DNA from: Candidatus Omnitrophota bacterium
Lineage (GTDB): Bacteria; Omnitrophota; Gorgyraeia; Duberdicusellales; 4484-171
Assembly: GCA_003154195.1 (NCBI GenBank)
Contig: PMCS01000019.1
Location: 1-43,527 of the forward strand
Length of the DNA: 43,527 nucleotides
Direction: 5' to 3'
The notes beneath the pieces are model-generated. The model did not search any database and was not told the DNA's origin. It saw only the letters and a program-made list of their open reading frames with translations. Every line of letters begins with the position of its first letter. Within the stretch, counting starts at the first letter, position 1. A program made the translations under genes and the position numbers. This document shows positions 1-9,061 of this stretch, piece by piece.

Positions 1-60
1 AAGAAGATTGACACACTACATAACAGTCACAAAGATGGTATGTTAATGTGTCAATCTTCT
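1..60. repeat. Contig-end inverted repeat
   Basis: Positions 2-15 and 47-60 are a perfect 14-bp inverted repeat around a 31-base loop. Positions 9-26 also recur, reverse-complemented, as the last 18 bases of the window (43510-43527). This fits a multi-copy element at both contig ends. It may be the flank or terminus of the IS110-like element whose transposase starts just downstream, but the element's true boundary cannot be seen. Confidence 0.7.
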
Positions 61-98
61 CCCAAGAGGATATAATCATATCCAAAAGGAGGTGTCAC

Positions 99-254
99 AT
101 GATACATACCTACAGTCCCAGTGATTACGATATCTTTATCGGTATCGATACTGATAAAAAAAGTTTCTCATTCACCGTAAAAGATCGTAACATCATGAAA
201 AAATCTAAAAGAATACCCTCAAGCCCGGAACACGAAGGCACCAAAAAAACGTAA
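99..254 (+). pseudogene. IS110-family transposase, N-terminal fragment
   Basis: The first ~45 residues read like the start of the DEDD (RuvC-like) domain of IS110-family transposases: an FIGIDTDKKSF-type strand with the first catalytic Asp, then a V-x-D-x turn and RIPSSPEH. A full transposase has about 300-400 residues. Here the similarity stops at about position 231, where the reading frame runs into a palindromic repeat, and a stop follows at 254. The ATG at 99 has an AAAAGGAGG Shine-Dalgarno about 8 bases upstream, so the 5' end is intact. I read it as a dead insertion-sequence remnant truncated by repeat insertion or recombination. The family call rests on recognition, not a search. Confidence 0.65.
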
Positions 255-318
255 ATGTCTTAATCAATTTTCATTTTACATTATGTATTTCTTTGTGCCT
301 TTGTGCCTTGGTGGCAAG
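229..318. repeat. Imperfect palindromic repeat (GGCACCAA / TTGGTGCC type)
   Basis: The left arm GAAGGCACCAAAAAAACGT and the right arm TTTGTGCCTTGGTGGCAAG fold back around an AT-rich centre. A related palindrome with ACCACCAAG arms lies at 43428-43510. It sits between the IS fragment and gltA and leaves gltA without an obvious promoter or ribosome binding site. Confidence 0.6.
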
Positions 319-341
319 TTTTGGGTTTTTTATTAATTTTT

Positions 342-1763
342 ATGAATGACGCGAAAATAACTAAAATATCCCTGGCGGAACGTAAAGCCACTTTCAAGGA
401 AGTATCCTGTGGATTCGACGAAGACAACGCGCTCCGGGAAGCTAAACGTTGCCTGCAATGTAAAACCGCGCCGTGCCTGAAAGGTTGTCCGGCAGGAATC
501 GATGTTAAAGAATTCATCCGCCTGATTGCCGGAAAAGATCATGCCGGCGCAATCGCTAAAATTAAGGAAAGTAACAGCCTGCCGGCGGTATGCGGCCGGG
601 TATGCCCCCAGGAAGAACAATGCCAATTAGCCTGCGTGCTCAATAAAAAAGGCTGCCCCATTAAAATCGGCTACCTGGAACGGTTCGCCGCGGACTGGGA
701 GCTGACAGCAGGAATTAAATATAAAACGGAAAACAAAAATAATCCCTCATCTCTCATCCCTGCCTTGCCGGCAGGCAGGCATCACCCATCATCCATCAAA
801 ATAGCAATAATCGGAGCGGGGCCGGCGGGATTAACCTGCGCGGCGGATTTGGCTAAAGCGGGATTTGACGTTCACCTTTTCGAAGCACTGCACAAACCCG
901 GAGGGGTGCTGATTTACGGCATACCCGAATTCCGCCTTCCCAAAATCATCATCCAAAACGAAAGCCGTTATATCCAGAACTTAGGCGTTAATTTATATAC
1001 CGATTATGTAATCGGCAGAACAAAAACAATCGACGATTTACGCAAGGAAGGATTCCGGGCATTTTTTATCGGCGTGGGAGCGGGATCGCCGAAATTCCTT
1101 AACATCCCCGGAGAAAATGCCAACAACGTATACTCCGCCAACGAATTTCTTACCCGCGTAAACCTAATGAAAGCGTATAAGTTTCCTCAATACGACACGC
1201 CGGTTAAAATCGGCAAGAAAGTCGCAATCTTCGGAGCGGGAAATGTCGCTTTTGATTGCGCGCGCTGCAGCCTGCGCCTCGGCGTGGAAGATGTCCGCAT
1301 TATCTACCGGCGAACGCGCACGGAAATGCCGGCGCGCGCCGAAGAAATCGAAAACGCCGAGCAGGAAGGAATAAGCTTTGACCTTTTAACCTCGCCACGG
1401 GAAATATTAGCCGATGAAAACAAAAATGTCACCGGCGTACGCTGTATCAGAAATGAACTGGGGGAACCCGATTCAAGCGGCCGACGTTCGCCGGTTCCCG
1501 TCGCCGGCTCGGAATTTATCCGGGAACTCGATACGGTGGTTATCGCCATCGGGACAAACGCCAACCCGCTCTTGATCTCGACCATACCCGGTTTAAAATT
1601 AAATAAAAAAGGCTATATCGAAATCAACGAAAACCTTCAAAGTTCGATTCCGGATATTTTTTCCGGCGGCGATATCGTCAACGGTTCAGCCACAGTGATC
1701 AGCGCGATACAACAGGCAAGGGCCGCGGCCGGAGCGATTAAAAAATACCTGTCCGGGAAGTGA
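342..1763 (+). CDS. gltA: GltA-type NADPH-dependent glutamate synthase flavoprotein (GltD homologue)
   Basis: This 473-residue protein belongs to the FAD/NAD(P)H flavoprotein family that moves electrons from NAD(P)H to a glutamate synthase catalytic subunit. Two N-terminal Cys clusters (CLQCKTAPCLKGCP, then CGRVCPQEEQCQLAC) are [4Fe-4S] ligands. A Rossmann FAD motif GAGPAGL follows at about residue 157, an NADP motif GAGNVAFDCA at about 305, and a C-terminal FSGGDIVNG FAD-contact segment. The length matches the family. The ATG at 342 was preferred over a GTG at 303 because homologues begin close to the Fe-S domain and the upstream codons lie in a palindromic repeat. Neither start has a clear Shine-Dalgarno. 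A low-complexity insert (741-800) lies in the linker between the Fe-S and FAD domains. The next gene encodes the FMN catalytic subunit, so the two probably form one glutamate synthase. Related enzymes such as NfnL or SudA cannot be excluded. Confidence 0.85.
   Translation: MNDAKITKISLAERKATFKEVSCGFDEDNALREAKRCLQCKTAPCLKGCPAGIDVKEFIRLIAGKDHAGAIAKIKESNSLPAVCGRVCPQEEQCQLACVLNKKGCPIKIGYLERFAADWELTAGIKYKTENKNNPSSLIPALPAGRHHPSSIKIAIIGAGPAGLTCAADLAKAGFDVHLFEALHKPGGVLIYGIPEFRLPKIIIQNESRYIQNLGVNLYTDYVIGRTKTIDDLRKEGFRAFFIGVGAGSPKFLNIPGENANNVYSANEFLTRVNLMKAYKFPQYDTPVKIGKKVAIFGAGNVAFDCARCSLRLGVEDVRIIYRRTRTEMPARAEEIENAEQEGISFDLLTSPREILADENKNVTGVRCIRNELGEPDSSGRRSPVPVAGSEFIRELDTVVIAIGTNANPLLISTIPGLKLNKKGYIEINENLQSSIPDIFSGGDIVNGSATVISAIQQARAAAGAIKKYLSGK
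741..800 (+). repeat. In-frame repeat inside gltA linker
   Basis: A CCCTCATC/TCATCCC tract and the palindrome TGCCTTGCCGGCAGGCA sit exactly between the Fe-S and FAD domains. They encode a Pro/Ser-rich stretch with no counterpart in the related GltD at 23113. A similar CTCATCCCTCATCCC tract lies in frame near the end of the giant gene at 36182-36215. The insert keeps the frame open. Confidence 0.6.
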
Positions 1764-1955
1764 TTACCACCTACTAAAATAGATTGTTTTTCGCAAAACA
1801 GGCCGGCATTGATGCCGGAACCGCAAAATGCTCTATCGCGGCGGTAAATCTTCTTCAATGGGGAAAAGATTTTAAACCGTCGGAATCCGTTAATCTAAAC
1901 CTGGACGCTCAGGCTCCCTCGGGGAGAAAGATTAACAAAGTAAAGGAGGACACGC

Positions 1956-3659
1956 ATGGGGTGGCCAAAATCAAATGATGCGTTAGGCACGGTAAATCGC
2001 GGCAATCCTTGTGAATCGGGGCTATGTACATTATGCCGTGCCGATTGCAAAGGAAGATGCGAAACATGGCTTTCCTGCCTGCAGGGAAGAAAGCTTCTAT
2101 ACCCCCGTGATTATGGCTGGATCACCGCCGGAAGTTCCAATACGACTCACGTCGGAGTTTCTTATAACTCGCTTCGAATCAATGGTTACAATTACGGCGC
2201 CTACGGTTTACCCAAAGGAATCTCCAACTCTGAAGATGATTGTATTTTCCCTAATGTCAACATCGAAACATCTTTCGGCGCTAAGGTAAAAACTAAATCA
2301 CGGATGCCGATTATGACCGGCGCCCTCGGTTCGACTTTCGTTGCCGCGCGTTACTGGGAATCGTTTGCTGTCGGCGCGGCTCTCTGCGGCTACCCGATCG
2401 TCATCGGCGAAAATGTCGTAGGAATCGACAAGCAGGCTGAGATTAAAAACGGTAAAATCATCAAAGCGCCGGAGCTTGACCGCCGGATTCAGACTTACCT
2501 GCGCTATCGCGACGGTTATGGCGCGATAATCGTGCAGATGAACGTCGAAGACACCCGCAACGGCGTTGCCGAATATGTTATCGAAAAATACGGCAATAAA
2601 GTGATTATCGAATTGAAGTGGGGGCAGGGAGCGAAGTGTATCGGAGGAGAAATACAGGTAAACAGCCTCGAGTACGCGTTATTTTTGAAAAACAGAGGCT
2701 ATGTCGTCGACCCCGACCCGAGAATATCCGAAGTCCAGGAAGCATTCAAGGCCGGAGCGATAAAATCATTCGCCCGCCACAGCCGCCTGGGCTATACCAG
2801 TTTATCATCAACGGAAGCCGTTCATAAATCTTTCGTGGACGCGGTAGCCTACTTACGTAAAATCGGCTACAGCCGCATTTCGTTAAAAACCGGTTCTTAC
2901 GGTATGGAAGCCCTGGCGATGGCGATTAAGTTCTCCTCGGAAACGAAACTTGACCTATTAACTGTTGATGGTTCCGGCGGCGGTACCGGGATGAGCCCGT
3001 GGAACATGATGGAGAGTTGGGGCGTACCGTCGATTCTTTTACACGCCAAAGCTTACGAATACGCCAAAATGCTAGCCGACAAGGGGCAAAATGTCGTTGA
3101 TATGGCTTTCGCGGGAGGCCTGGCGCGCGAAGACCATATCTTCAAAGCGTTATGCCTGGGCGCGCCGTTCGTAAAATTAATCTGCATGGGCCGGTCGTTA
3201 ATGATCCCCGGCTACCTCGGTTCTAATATCCAGGGAGCGTTAAACCCTTCCGACAAAGAACGGGTAAACGGCCACTGGACTGAATTACCCGCCGGAGTAA
3301 AGGAATTCGGAGCAAAACCGGAAGAGATTTTTACCGGCTACTACGATGTCCAGAAAAAAGTGGGCAAAAACGAGATGAAGAATATACCCCTGGGGGCGAT
3401 CGCGGCGTGGACCGCAGCGGATAAACTTGCCGCCGGACTACAGCAATTGATGGCGGGAGCAAGAAAATTTACCTTATCCGCCATTACCCGCGGCGACATC
3501 TTTTCCGCCAACCGGGAAACGGAAAAAGAAACAGGTATCCCGTTTATCACCGACGTTGCCGACGTAAAAGCAAAAGCGATTATCGCTGGTAAATTAAACG
3601 GCGCGCCAAAAAAATCAGCCGCAAAAGGGAAAAAATCCCGCGCGTTAGCCGGCGTGTAA
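1956..3659 (+). CDS. FMN-binding glutamate synthase domain protein (archaeal-type GltB domain)
   Basis: This 567-residue protein carries the FMN/[3Fe-4S] glutamate synthase domain without the N-terminal glutaminase domain of classical GltB. It would take electrons from the GltA-like flavoprotein just upstream and reduce 2-oxoglutarate plus ammonia to glutamate, with ammonia either free or from a partner. The N-terminus has a Cys cluster (NPCESGLCTLCRADC then CETWLSC) that suggests an Fe-S site. The core shows KWGQGAKCIGGE, the flavin-site LLTVDGSGGGTGMSPW, and FAGGLAREDHIFKALCLGA. The C-terminus ends in a Lys/Ala-rich tail of about 20 residues. AAAGGAGG lies 6 bases before the ATG, a strong start. 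It follows gltA by 192 bases with no gene between, so co-transcription is likely. This is a second glutamate synthase system in addition to gltB/gltD at 18377-24534. Confidence 0.85.
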   Translation: MGWPKSNDALGTVNRGNPCESGLCTLCRADCKGRCETWLSCLQGRKLLYPRDYGWITAGSSNTTHVGVSYNSLRINGYNYGAYGLPKGISNSEDDCIFPNVNIETSFGAKVKTKSRMPIMTGALGSTFVAARYWESFAVGAALCGYPIVIGENVVGIDKQAEIKNGKIIKAPELDRRIQTYLRYRDGYGAIIVQMNVEDTRNGVAEYVIEKYGNKVIIELKWGQGAKCIGGEIQVNSLEYALFLKNRGYVVDPDPRISEVQEAFKAGAIKSFARHSRLGYTSLSSTEAVHKSFVDAVAYLRKIGYSRISLKTGSYGMEALAMAIKFSSETKLDLLTVDGSGGGTGMSPWNMMESWGVPSILLHAKAYEYAKMLADKGQNVVDMAFAGGLAREDHIFKALCLGAPFVKLICMGRSLMIPGYLGSNIQGALNPSDKERVNGHWTELPAGVKEFGAKPEEIFTGYYDVQKKVGKNEMKNIPLGAIAAWTAADKLAAGLQQLMAGARKFTLSAITRGDIFSANRETEKETGIPFITDVADVKAKAIIAGKLNGAPKKSAAKGKKSRALAGV

Positions 3660-3683
3660 ATCCTGGAAGGCGCCCGGGCTGAA

Positions 3684-3712
3684 TTGACAGTAACGCTGAT
3701 TTATGGTATAGT
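3684..3712 (+). promoter_or_regulatory. Sigma-70-type promoter
   Basis: TTGACA at 3684-3689, 17-base spacer, TATAGT at 3707-3712. The start point should be near 3719. The transcript would meet a strong hairpin (3746-3790) before the small gene at 3825 and pyrG. Confidence 0.75.
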
Positions 3713-3745
3713 ATCCTTAGGTAAATGCGTAGCCAATTTTGAAAA

Positions 3746-3797
3746 GCAAAGGCGTTCCGTAGCGGAATTATCCGTGCGGCACGCCTTTGCTGTTTTC
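3746..3797 (+). terminator. Leader terminator / attenuator
   Basis: A perfect 10-bp stem (GCAAAGGCGT 3746-3755 with ACGCCTTTGC 3781-3790) encloses a 25-base loop that can itself pair (CCG/CGG). TGTTTTCTT follows. It lies between a good promoter and its genes, so either the promoter makes a ~75-nt RNA or read-through is regulated. Confidence 0.55.
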
Positions 3798-3824
3798 TTA
3801 AAAAATATTTAACGAGGTAATACC

Positions 3825-5661
<1,837 letters not shown>

Positions 5662-5816
5662 CCCCTCCATAAAACAGAATACTTCTCCCGCGATACCCGC
5701 GAAGAATAAAACCTGAAGATTCATCGCAAGGCAACGCGAAGCCCCCCCCAAAAAAACCTTTGTCCACAGATTTCGCAGATTTTACAGATTTTGGGATAAT
5801 TCCCACATCTATTTCT

Positions 5817-5845
5817 TTGACTTTATTTTAGGCAAGGGCTATAAT
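5817..5845 (+). promoter_or_regulatory. Sigma-70-type promoter
   Basis: TTGACT 5817-5822, 17-base spacer, TATAAT 5840-5845. It probably drives the small membrane protein gene at 5954. The gap 5662-5816 holds only a CCACAGATTTCGCAGATT-type repeat fragment (5763-5790), part of a dispersed family also seen at 36536-36642. Confidence 0.65.
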
Positions 5846-5953
5846 TAACGTTAAGTTTATGGAAAAAATTAAGAGACGGTTTAATGTAGGCCATGGGAAC
5901 TAAAATAAAATGAGTAGATTTAATGACATACAAATCACAAATAAACAACGACT

Positions 5954-6256
5954 ATGAAAAAACAGTTGACCGCCGTGACCATGATTTTATCCGTAATCAT
6001 TGAAGTATTTTTAATCATCGGCGTGGTTTCTCCGGTAAGCGTCAACCGGCGCAGCCATAACCGGGCGATCGCCCGGTGGATGCTCAACCGTTCGCCGGCA
6101 AACGAACGAATCCTTAAGTGCGAGTTCGAGAAAACAAGAAAAGCCGCAATAACGGCAAAATGGTTAATCATAGCTCTTTTTTCCTTTAACACCGCCGGCT
6201 TAATAATTTTACTTACCCGGAAAGGACGTTACGTATTTTTAAAAAATAAAGAATAA
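5954..6256 (+). CDS. Small two-helix membrane protein
   Basis: The predicted 100-residue protein has two hydrophobic segments (about residues 6-30 and 68-87) separated by a ~35-residue Arg-rich loop, then a short Lys-rich tail. This suggests an inner-membrane hairpin protein with both ends on the same side. There is no clear Shine-Dalgarno, but a good promoter lies about 100 bases upstream and a new promoter begins just after the stop. An open frame on the opposite strand covers most of it. I prefer this strand because of the promoter and the clean hydrophobic pattern. I do not recognise the family. Confidence 0.5.
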   Translation: MKKQLTAVTMILSVIIEVFLIIGVVSPVSVNRRSHNRAIARWMLNRSPANERILKCEFEKTRKAAITAKWLIIALFSFNTAGLIILLTRKGRYVFLKNKE

Positions 6257-6258
6257 AT

Positions 6259-6287
6259 TTGACATCTACCATAAAATATGGTATTAA
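6259..6287 (+). promoter_or_regulatory. Sigma-70-type promoter of the sigma-factor leader
   Basis: TTGACA 6259-6264, exactly 17 bases, TATTAA 6282-6287. The RNA would begin near 6294 and run into a terminator at 6320-6357. After that come the structured module, a second terminator and the sigma gene at 6705. Confidence 0.7.
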
Positions 6288-6319
6288 TAAAGTGGCCGAA
6301 AAGGTGCAGTAAGGCAACG

Positions 6320-6357
6320 AAGCCCCAAAAACCACGATACGCGTTTTTGGGGCTTTT
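6320..6357 (+). terminator. Intrinsic terminator in the sigma-gene leader
   Basis: AAGCCCCAAAAAC (6320-6332) pairs with GTTTTTGGGGCTT (6343-6355) around a 10-base loop, followed by a T-rich run. It lies about 30 bases after the likely start of transcription. Confidence 0.75.
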
Positions 6358-6358
6358 A

Positions 6359-6507
6359 TTTTCCCGCAGTTATTCAGGCTTATTCTTAGCGGGAAAATAA
6401 TCCCCGCCTTGATGAGCCGTAAGGCGAGGCAGGCCCGCCTTGATGAGCCGTAAGGCCCACGGCTTCGCCGTGAGGCGAGCGAGGCAGGCCGCCGCAGTTT
6501 GGCGGGG
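6359..6507 (+). ncRNA. Structured leader module, copy A (before sigma factor)
   Basis: Stem 2 is TTTTCCCGC (6359-6367) with GCGGGAAAA (6389-6397) and a 21-base loop containing CAGGCTTAT. Stem 3 is CCCCGCC (6402-6408) with GGCGGGG (6501-6507), closing over two GC-rich TTGATGAGCC repeat units. Copies B (7441-7583) and C (12056-12171) have the same order. The stem-2 C-G pair seen here is T-A in copy C, a compensatory change. It could be a cis-acting RNA or a mobile palindromic element. No known riboswitch class is recognised. Confidence 0.5.
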
Positions 6508-6632
6508 TTATACAGGTTAAGCCGCCGACGAAGCCGATGGAAGTTCACTTATTGACAATCATCAAGGCTTGTTTCTTGCCGAATAAACAATCCGGCAAAT
6601 AGATACACCAGGCGCAAAAAAAAGGCAATGAT

Positions 6633-6671
6633 GCCCTTTTCGAAGAACGATCTTCGGGAAGGGCTCTTTTT
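6633..6671 (+). terminator. Second terminator before the sigma gene
   Basis: GCCCTTTTCGAAGA (6633-6646) pairs with TCTTCGGGAAGGGC (6651-6664) with two mismatches and a 4-base loop. TCTTTTTGTTT follows. It ends only 34 bases before the sigma-factor start codon, so expression of that gene requires read-through or antitermination. Confidence 0.7.
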
Positions 6672-6704
6672 GTTTGTTGGGCAGTCAATGCGGTAATCAA
6701 ATAT

Positions 6705-7232
6705 ATGACCTACGAAGAATTAGTTAAAAAACTATCTCCTAAACTAAAAGCCATCACCCACAAGCTCGACGGGCGGTATACTGTTTTTTCCGACGACGAC
6801 CTCTATCAGGAAGCGCTTTTCCATCTCTGGGAAAAATACCGGCAAGGAGCATTGGACGATAAAACCGACAGTTACATTCTCCAGGGCTGCTATTTCTTTT
6901 TAAAAAATTACATCCGTACGATTTACACCAGGATCGACGCCAAATCTTTAAGTATCGAAAAACCCATCAATGAAAATAACGATACCTTGGAAAAAACTTT
7001 ACCGCAGAGGGCAATCGGCGAAGAATATAGCAATATTTACGCGCAACTACTGCATGAAGAAATAAATGAGAGCCTTGAAGCAAAAGAGGAAAAAATATTA
7101 CAGCTATTTCTCGAAAGCTCAACTGTCCGTGAGATTGGAAAAATTATGGGTGTTTCTCATGTGATGGTAGTTAAAACACTAAACAAAATCAGGGTAAAGT
7201 GTAAAAAATTCAAAGAAGAAATAGTGAAATAA
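6705..7232 (+). CDS. Small sigma-70-family RNA polymerase sigma factor
   Basis: This 175-residue protein has the two-domain layout of small alternative (ECF-like) sigma factors. Region 2 is seen as DDDLYQEALFHLWEKYR followed by a helix ending FFLKNYIR. Region 4 is a C-terminal helix-turn-helix, EEKILQLFLESSTVREIG with GVSHVMVVKTLNKIR. Regions 1 and 3 are absent. It would direct core RNA polymerase to a specific promoter set. It lies immediately upstream of the nitrogen genes, and its stop codon is 34 bases from the first of five GTTACC-N16/17-ACTTRT sites, which makes it the obvious candidate to read them (inference). Its own leader has a sigma-70 promoter and two terminators. No anti-sigma gene is adjacent. 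The start has no clear Shine-Dalgarno. Confidence 0.75.
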   Translation: MTYEELVKKLSPKLKAITHKLDGRYTVFSDDDLYQEALFHLWEKYRQGALDDKTDSYILQGCYFFLKNYIRTIYTRIDAKSLSIEKPINENNDTLEKTLPQRAIGEEYSNIYAQLLHEEINESLEAKEEKILQLFLESSTVREIGKIMGVSHVMVVKTLNKIRVKCKKFKEEIVK

Positions 7233-7266
7233 TTGTACCGCACCTTAAAAACTTTTAATCGATTCA

Positions 7267-7295
7267 GTTACCAAAACGCGTCAAAAATTACTTGT
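7267..7295 (+). promoter_or_regulatory. Nitrogen-island promoter motif P1 (amt1)
   Basis: GTTACC 7267-7272, 17-base spacer, ACTTGT 7290-7295 followed by AT. The two hexamers have the spacing of -35 and -10 elements but do not match the sigma-70 consensus. The same pair occurs at 9418, 11474, 11884 and 16089, each in an intergenic stretch. Confidence 0.6.
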
Positions 7296-7301
7296 ATCAT
7301 T

Positions 7302-7377
7302 GAAGAGTTAATGCGCAGCGATTGCGCATGTATCTAAAACGGAGATGTTCAAATGGACATCTCCGTTTTATTTTTTT
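7302..7377 (+). ncRNA. Predicted ~75-nt RNA or attenuator behind P1
   Basis: ATGCGC (7311-7316) pairs with GCGCAT (7324-7329). An A-rich linker follows, then a perfect 13-bp stem, AAAACGGAGATGT (7336-7348) with ACATCTCCGTTTT (7357-7369), ending in a T run to 7377. The second hairpin is a textbook terminator and is almost identical to that at 11545-11578 behind promoter P3. Most transcripts from P1 should end here. Confidence 0.55.
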
Positions 7378-7398
7378 CTGTAGTCGAATTAGCCAACG

Positions 7399-7440
7399 AA
7401 GGCGCCTGGGAATTCCCGTGGGATAAAAGGCGCCTTTTTG
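7399..7440 (+). terminator. Second terminator in the amt1 leader
   Basis: AAGGCGCC (7399-7406) pairs with GGCGCCTT (7429-7436). The loop contains GGGAATTCCCGTGGGAT, and a T run follows. The equivalent hairpin in the permease leader (12010-12051) has a different stem sequence but the same position and a similar loop (GAATCCCTGAGGGGAT). Confidence 0.65.
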
Positions 7441-7583
7441 TTTTCCCGCAGACATGCGGGAAAACAATCCCCGCCTTGATGAGCCGACAAGGCGAGGCAG
7501 GCCCGCCTTGATGAGCCGACAAGGCGAGGCAGGCCCGCCTTGATGAGCCGACAAGGCGAGGCAGGCCGCCGCAGTTTGGCGGG
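7441..7583 (+). ncRNA. Structured leader module, copy B (before amt1)
   Basis: Stem 2 is TTTTCCCGCA (7441-7450) with TGCGGGAAAA (7455-7464). Stem 3 is CCCCGCC (7469-7475) with GGCGGG (7578-7583). Stem 3 encloses three perfect 32-bp tandem units (7470-7501, 7502-7533, 7534-7565) built around CCTTGATGAGCCGACAAGGC. The loop of stem 2 is shortened to 4 bases compared with copies A and C. The remaining leader to 7695 is AT-rich with no further feature seen. Confidence 0.5.
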
Positions 7584-7712
7584 ATTATACAGGTAGACAC
7601 CGGCGAATCCGGCGGTAATTCATTTTTTTCGTAGGAATTTTATTTTTGTATATTTTTTACACAAATGGTTAACCGGAAAAATACGGTGACTTATAAAAAG
7701 GAGGAATGAAAA

Positions 7713-8951
7713 ATGATAAACACGGGAGACACGGCATGGGTATTGGTTTCAACGGCATTGGTGTTATTGATGACAGCTCCGGGGCTGATGCTTTTTTACG
7801 GTGGTCTGGTGCGCCGGAAAAATGTTCTTTCGATAATGATGCAATCGTTATTCTTGCTGTGCCTGATAAGCCTGCAATGGATACTTTTTGGTTACAGTTT
7901 ATCTTTCGGCCCGGATGTCGGGCATTTTATCGGCAATCTTCATTGGGCAATGCTGAGGAATGTCACCGGCGCTCCCAACCCCGACTATGCGCCGACCATT
8001 CCCCATACTTTATTTATGCTTTTCCAAATGATGTTTGCGGTAATAACCCCGGCTCTGATCACCGGCGCGTTTGCCGAGCGGATGAAATTTTCCGGATTTG
8101 CATTATTCTCATTACTCTGGGCGATTTTAGTTTATGACCCGATTTGTCATTGGGTTTGGGGAGCAGGCGGCTGGATTCGTAATCTAGGCGCCCTGGATTT
8201 CGCCGGCGGAACAGTAGTCCATATATCCAGCGGTATCGCGGCTTTAGCTTGCGCGCTGGTATTAGGCAAGCGCAAAACCTATCATAATGGCGCTACACCT
8301 CCTCATAACCTTGTTTTTACCGTAATCGGGGCCGGATTACTTTGGTTTGGTTGGTTTGGCTTTAATGCCGGAAGCGCCCTGGCCGCTAATGAATTAGCGG
8401 TTAATGCTTTCCTGGTAACCAACACCGCGGCCGCGGCCGCGGCGCTTACCTGGATGGCGATCGAATGGCGGATAAACGGCAAACCGACCATTCTGGGCGC
8501 CGCATCAGGAGTGGTAGCCGGGCTGGTAGCGATAACTCCTGCTTCGGGATTTGTTTCGGCCGGATCGGCGATACTCATCGGCATCACTGTGGGTATAGCC
8601 TGCTATTTTGCGGTAGCGGTAGTCAAAACCAAATTCGGCTACGATGATAGCCTGGATGCCTTTGGCGTTCATGGTGTCGGCGGCACCACCGGAGCCTTGC
8701 TCACGGGATTATTTGCCCAGAAAATCATCAACGCCGGCGGTAATAACGGCTTACTATTCGGTAATCCCTCGTTATTGAAAATCCAATTTATCGCGGTAGC
8801 GGTAACTATGGCCTATTCGTTTACCGTGACTTTTATCCTGCTTAAGATAGTCGACGCGGTTGTTGGTGGTTTACGGGTGGAAGAGAATGACGAAATCATC
8901 GGTTTGGATATTACCCAGCACGAAGAAAACGCATATACGTTAATAGATTAA
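7713..8951 (+). CDS. amt: Ammonium transporter Amt (copy 1)
   Basis: Amt/Mep/Rh-family channel for ammonium across the inner membrane, 412 residues. It keeps the family signatures: FYGGLVRRKNVLS, AFAERMKFSG, the first pore His in DFAGGTVVHISSG, WFGWFGFNAGSA and the second pore His in DAFGVHGVGG. About eleven transmembrane helices are expected. Unlike copy 2 it has no cleavable signal peptide and begins directly at INTGDTAWVL. AAGGAGG lies 8 bases upstream. An overlapping ATG at 7706 opens a different, spurious frame. The C-terminal tail EIIGLDITQHEENAYTLID is the segment through which GlnK proteins plug the channel. glnK1 follows after 110 bases, forming the usual amt-glnK pair. The gene lies behind promoter P1 and two terminators, suggesting nitrogen-responsive expression. 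Confidence 0.95.
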   Translation: MINTGDTAWVLVSTALVLLMTAPGLMLFYGGLVRRKNVLSIMMQSLFLLCLISLQWILFGYSLSFGPDVGHFIGNLHWAMLRNVTGAPNPDYAPTIPHTLFMLFQMMFAVITPALITGAFAERMKFSGFALFSLLWAILVYDPICHWVWGAGGWIRNLGALDFAGGTVVHISSGIAALACALVLGKRKTYHNGATPPHNLVFTVIGAGLLWFGWFGFNAGSALAANELAVNAFLVTNTAAAAAALTWMAIEWRINGKPTILGAASGVVAGLVAITPASGFVSAGSAILIGITVGIACYFAVAVVKTKFGYDDSLDAFGVHGVGGTTGALLTGLFAQKIINAGGNNGLLFGNPSLLKIQFIAVAVTMAYSFTVTFILLKIVDAVVGGLRVEENDEIIGLDITQHEENAYTLID

Positions 8952-8954
8952 TAA

Positions 8955-9045
8955 CACGGATGATCGCTGATAGAAGAAGCGGGTGACCGCAGATATTTTT
9001 ATCTGTGATCATCAGTTGATTTTCAATCCGCGATCATCTGTATAA
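8955..9045. repeat. Palindromic repeat between amt1 and glnK1
   Basis: ACGGATGATCGCTGAT at the left matches, reverse-complemented and with small differences, ATCCGCGATCATCTGT at the right. GTGATCATCAG lies in the middle. It seems to be a dispersed palindrome and leaves the amt1-glnK1 pairing intact. Confidence 0.6.
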
Positions 9046-9061
9046 AAAAAAGGAGAAATCA

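Noticed and set aside
99-254. Complete insertion sequence at the left end
   Set aside because: Only about 45 transposase residues remain and no second end is visible inside the window.
1784-1978. 64-codon open frame between gltA and the FMN subunit gene
   Set aside because: No ribosome binding site, no recognisable pattern, and it overlaps the strong start of the next gene in another frame.
5935-6192. 85-codon minus-strand frame opposite the small membrane protein
   Set aside because: The plus strand has a consensus promoter and a cleaner two-helix hydrophobic pattern.
7240-7300. Sigma-54 promoter or NtcA site before amt1
   Set aside because: No TGGCAC-N5-TTGCW and no GTA-N8-TAC at suitable distance; the repeated GTTACC/ACTTGT pair fits neither.
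7470-7565. Possible CRISPR array
   Set aside because: Three 32-bp units are directly adjacent with no spacers, and single or double units occur in the other leader modules; no cas genes are present.
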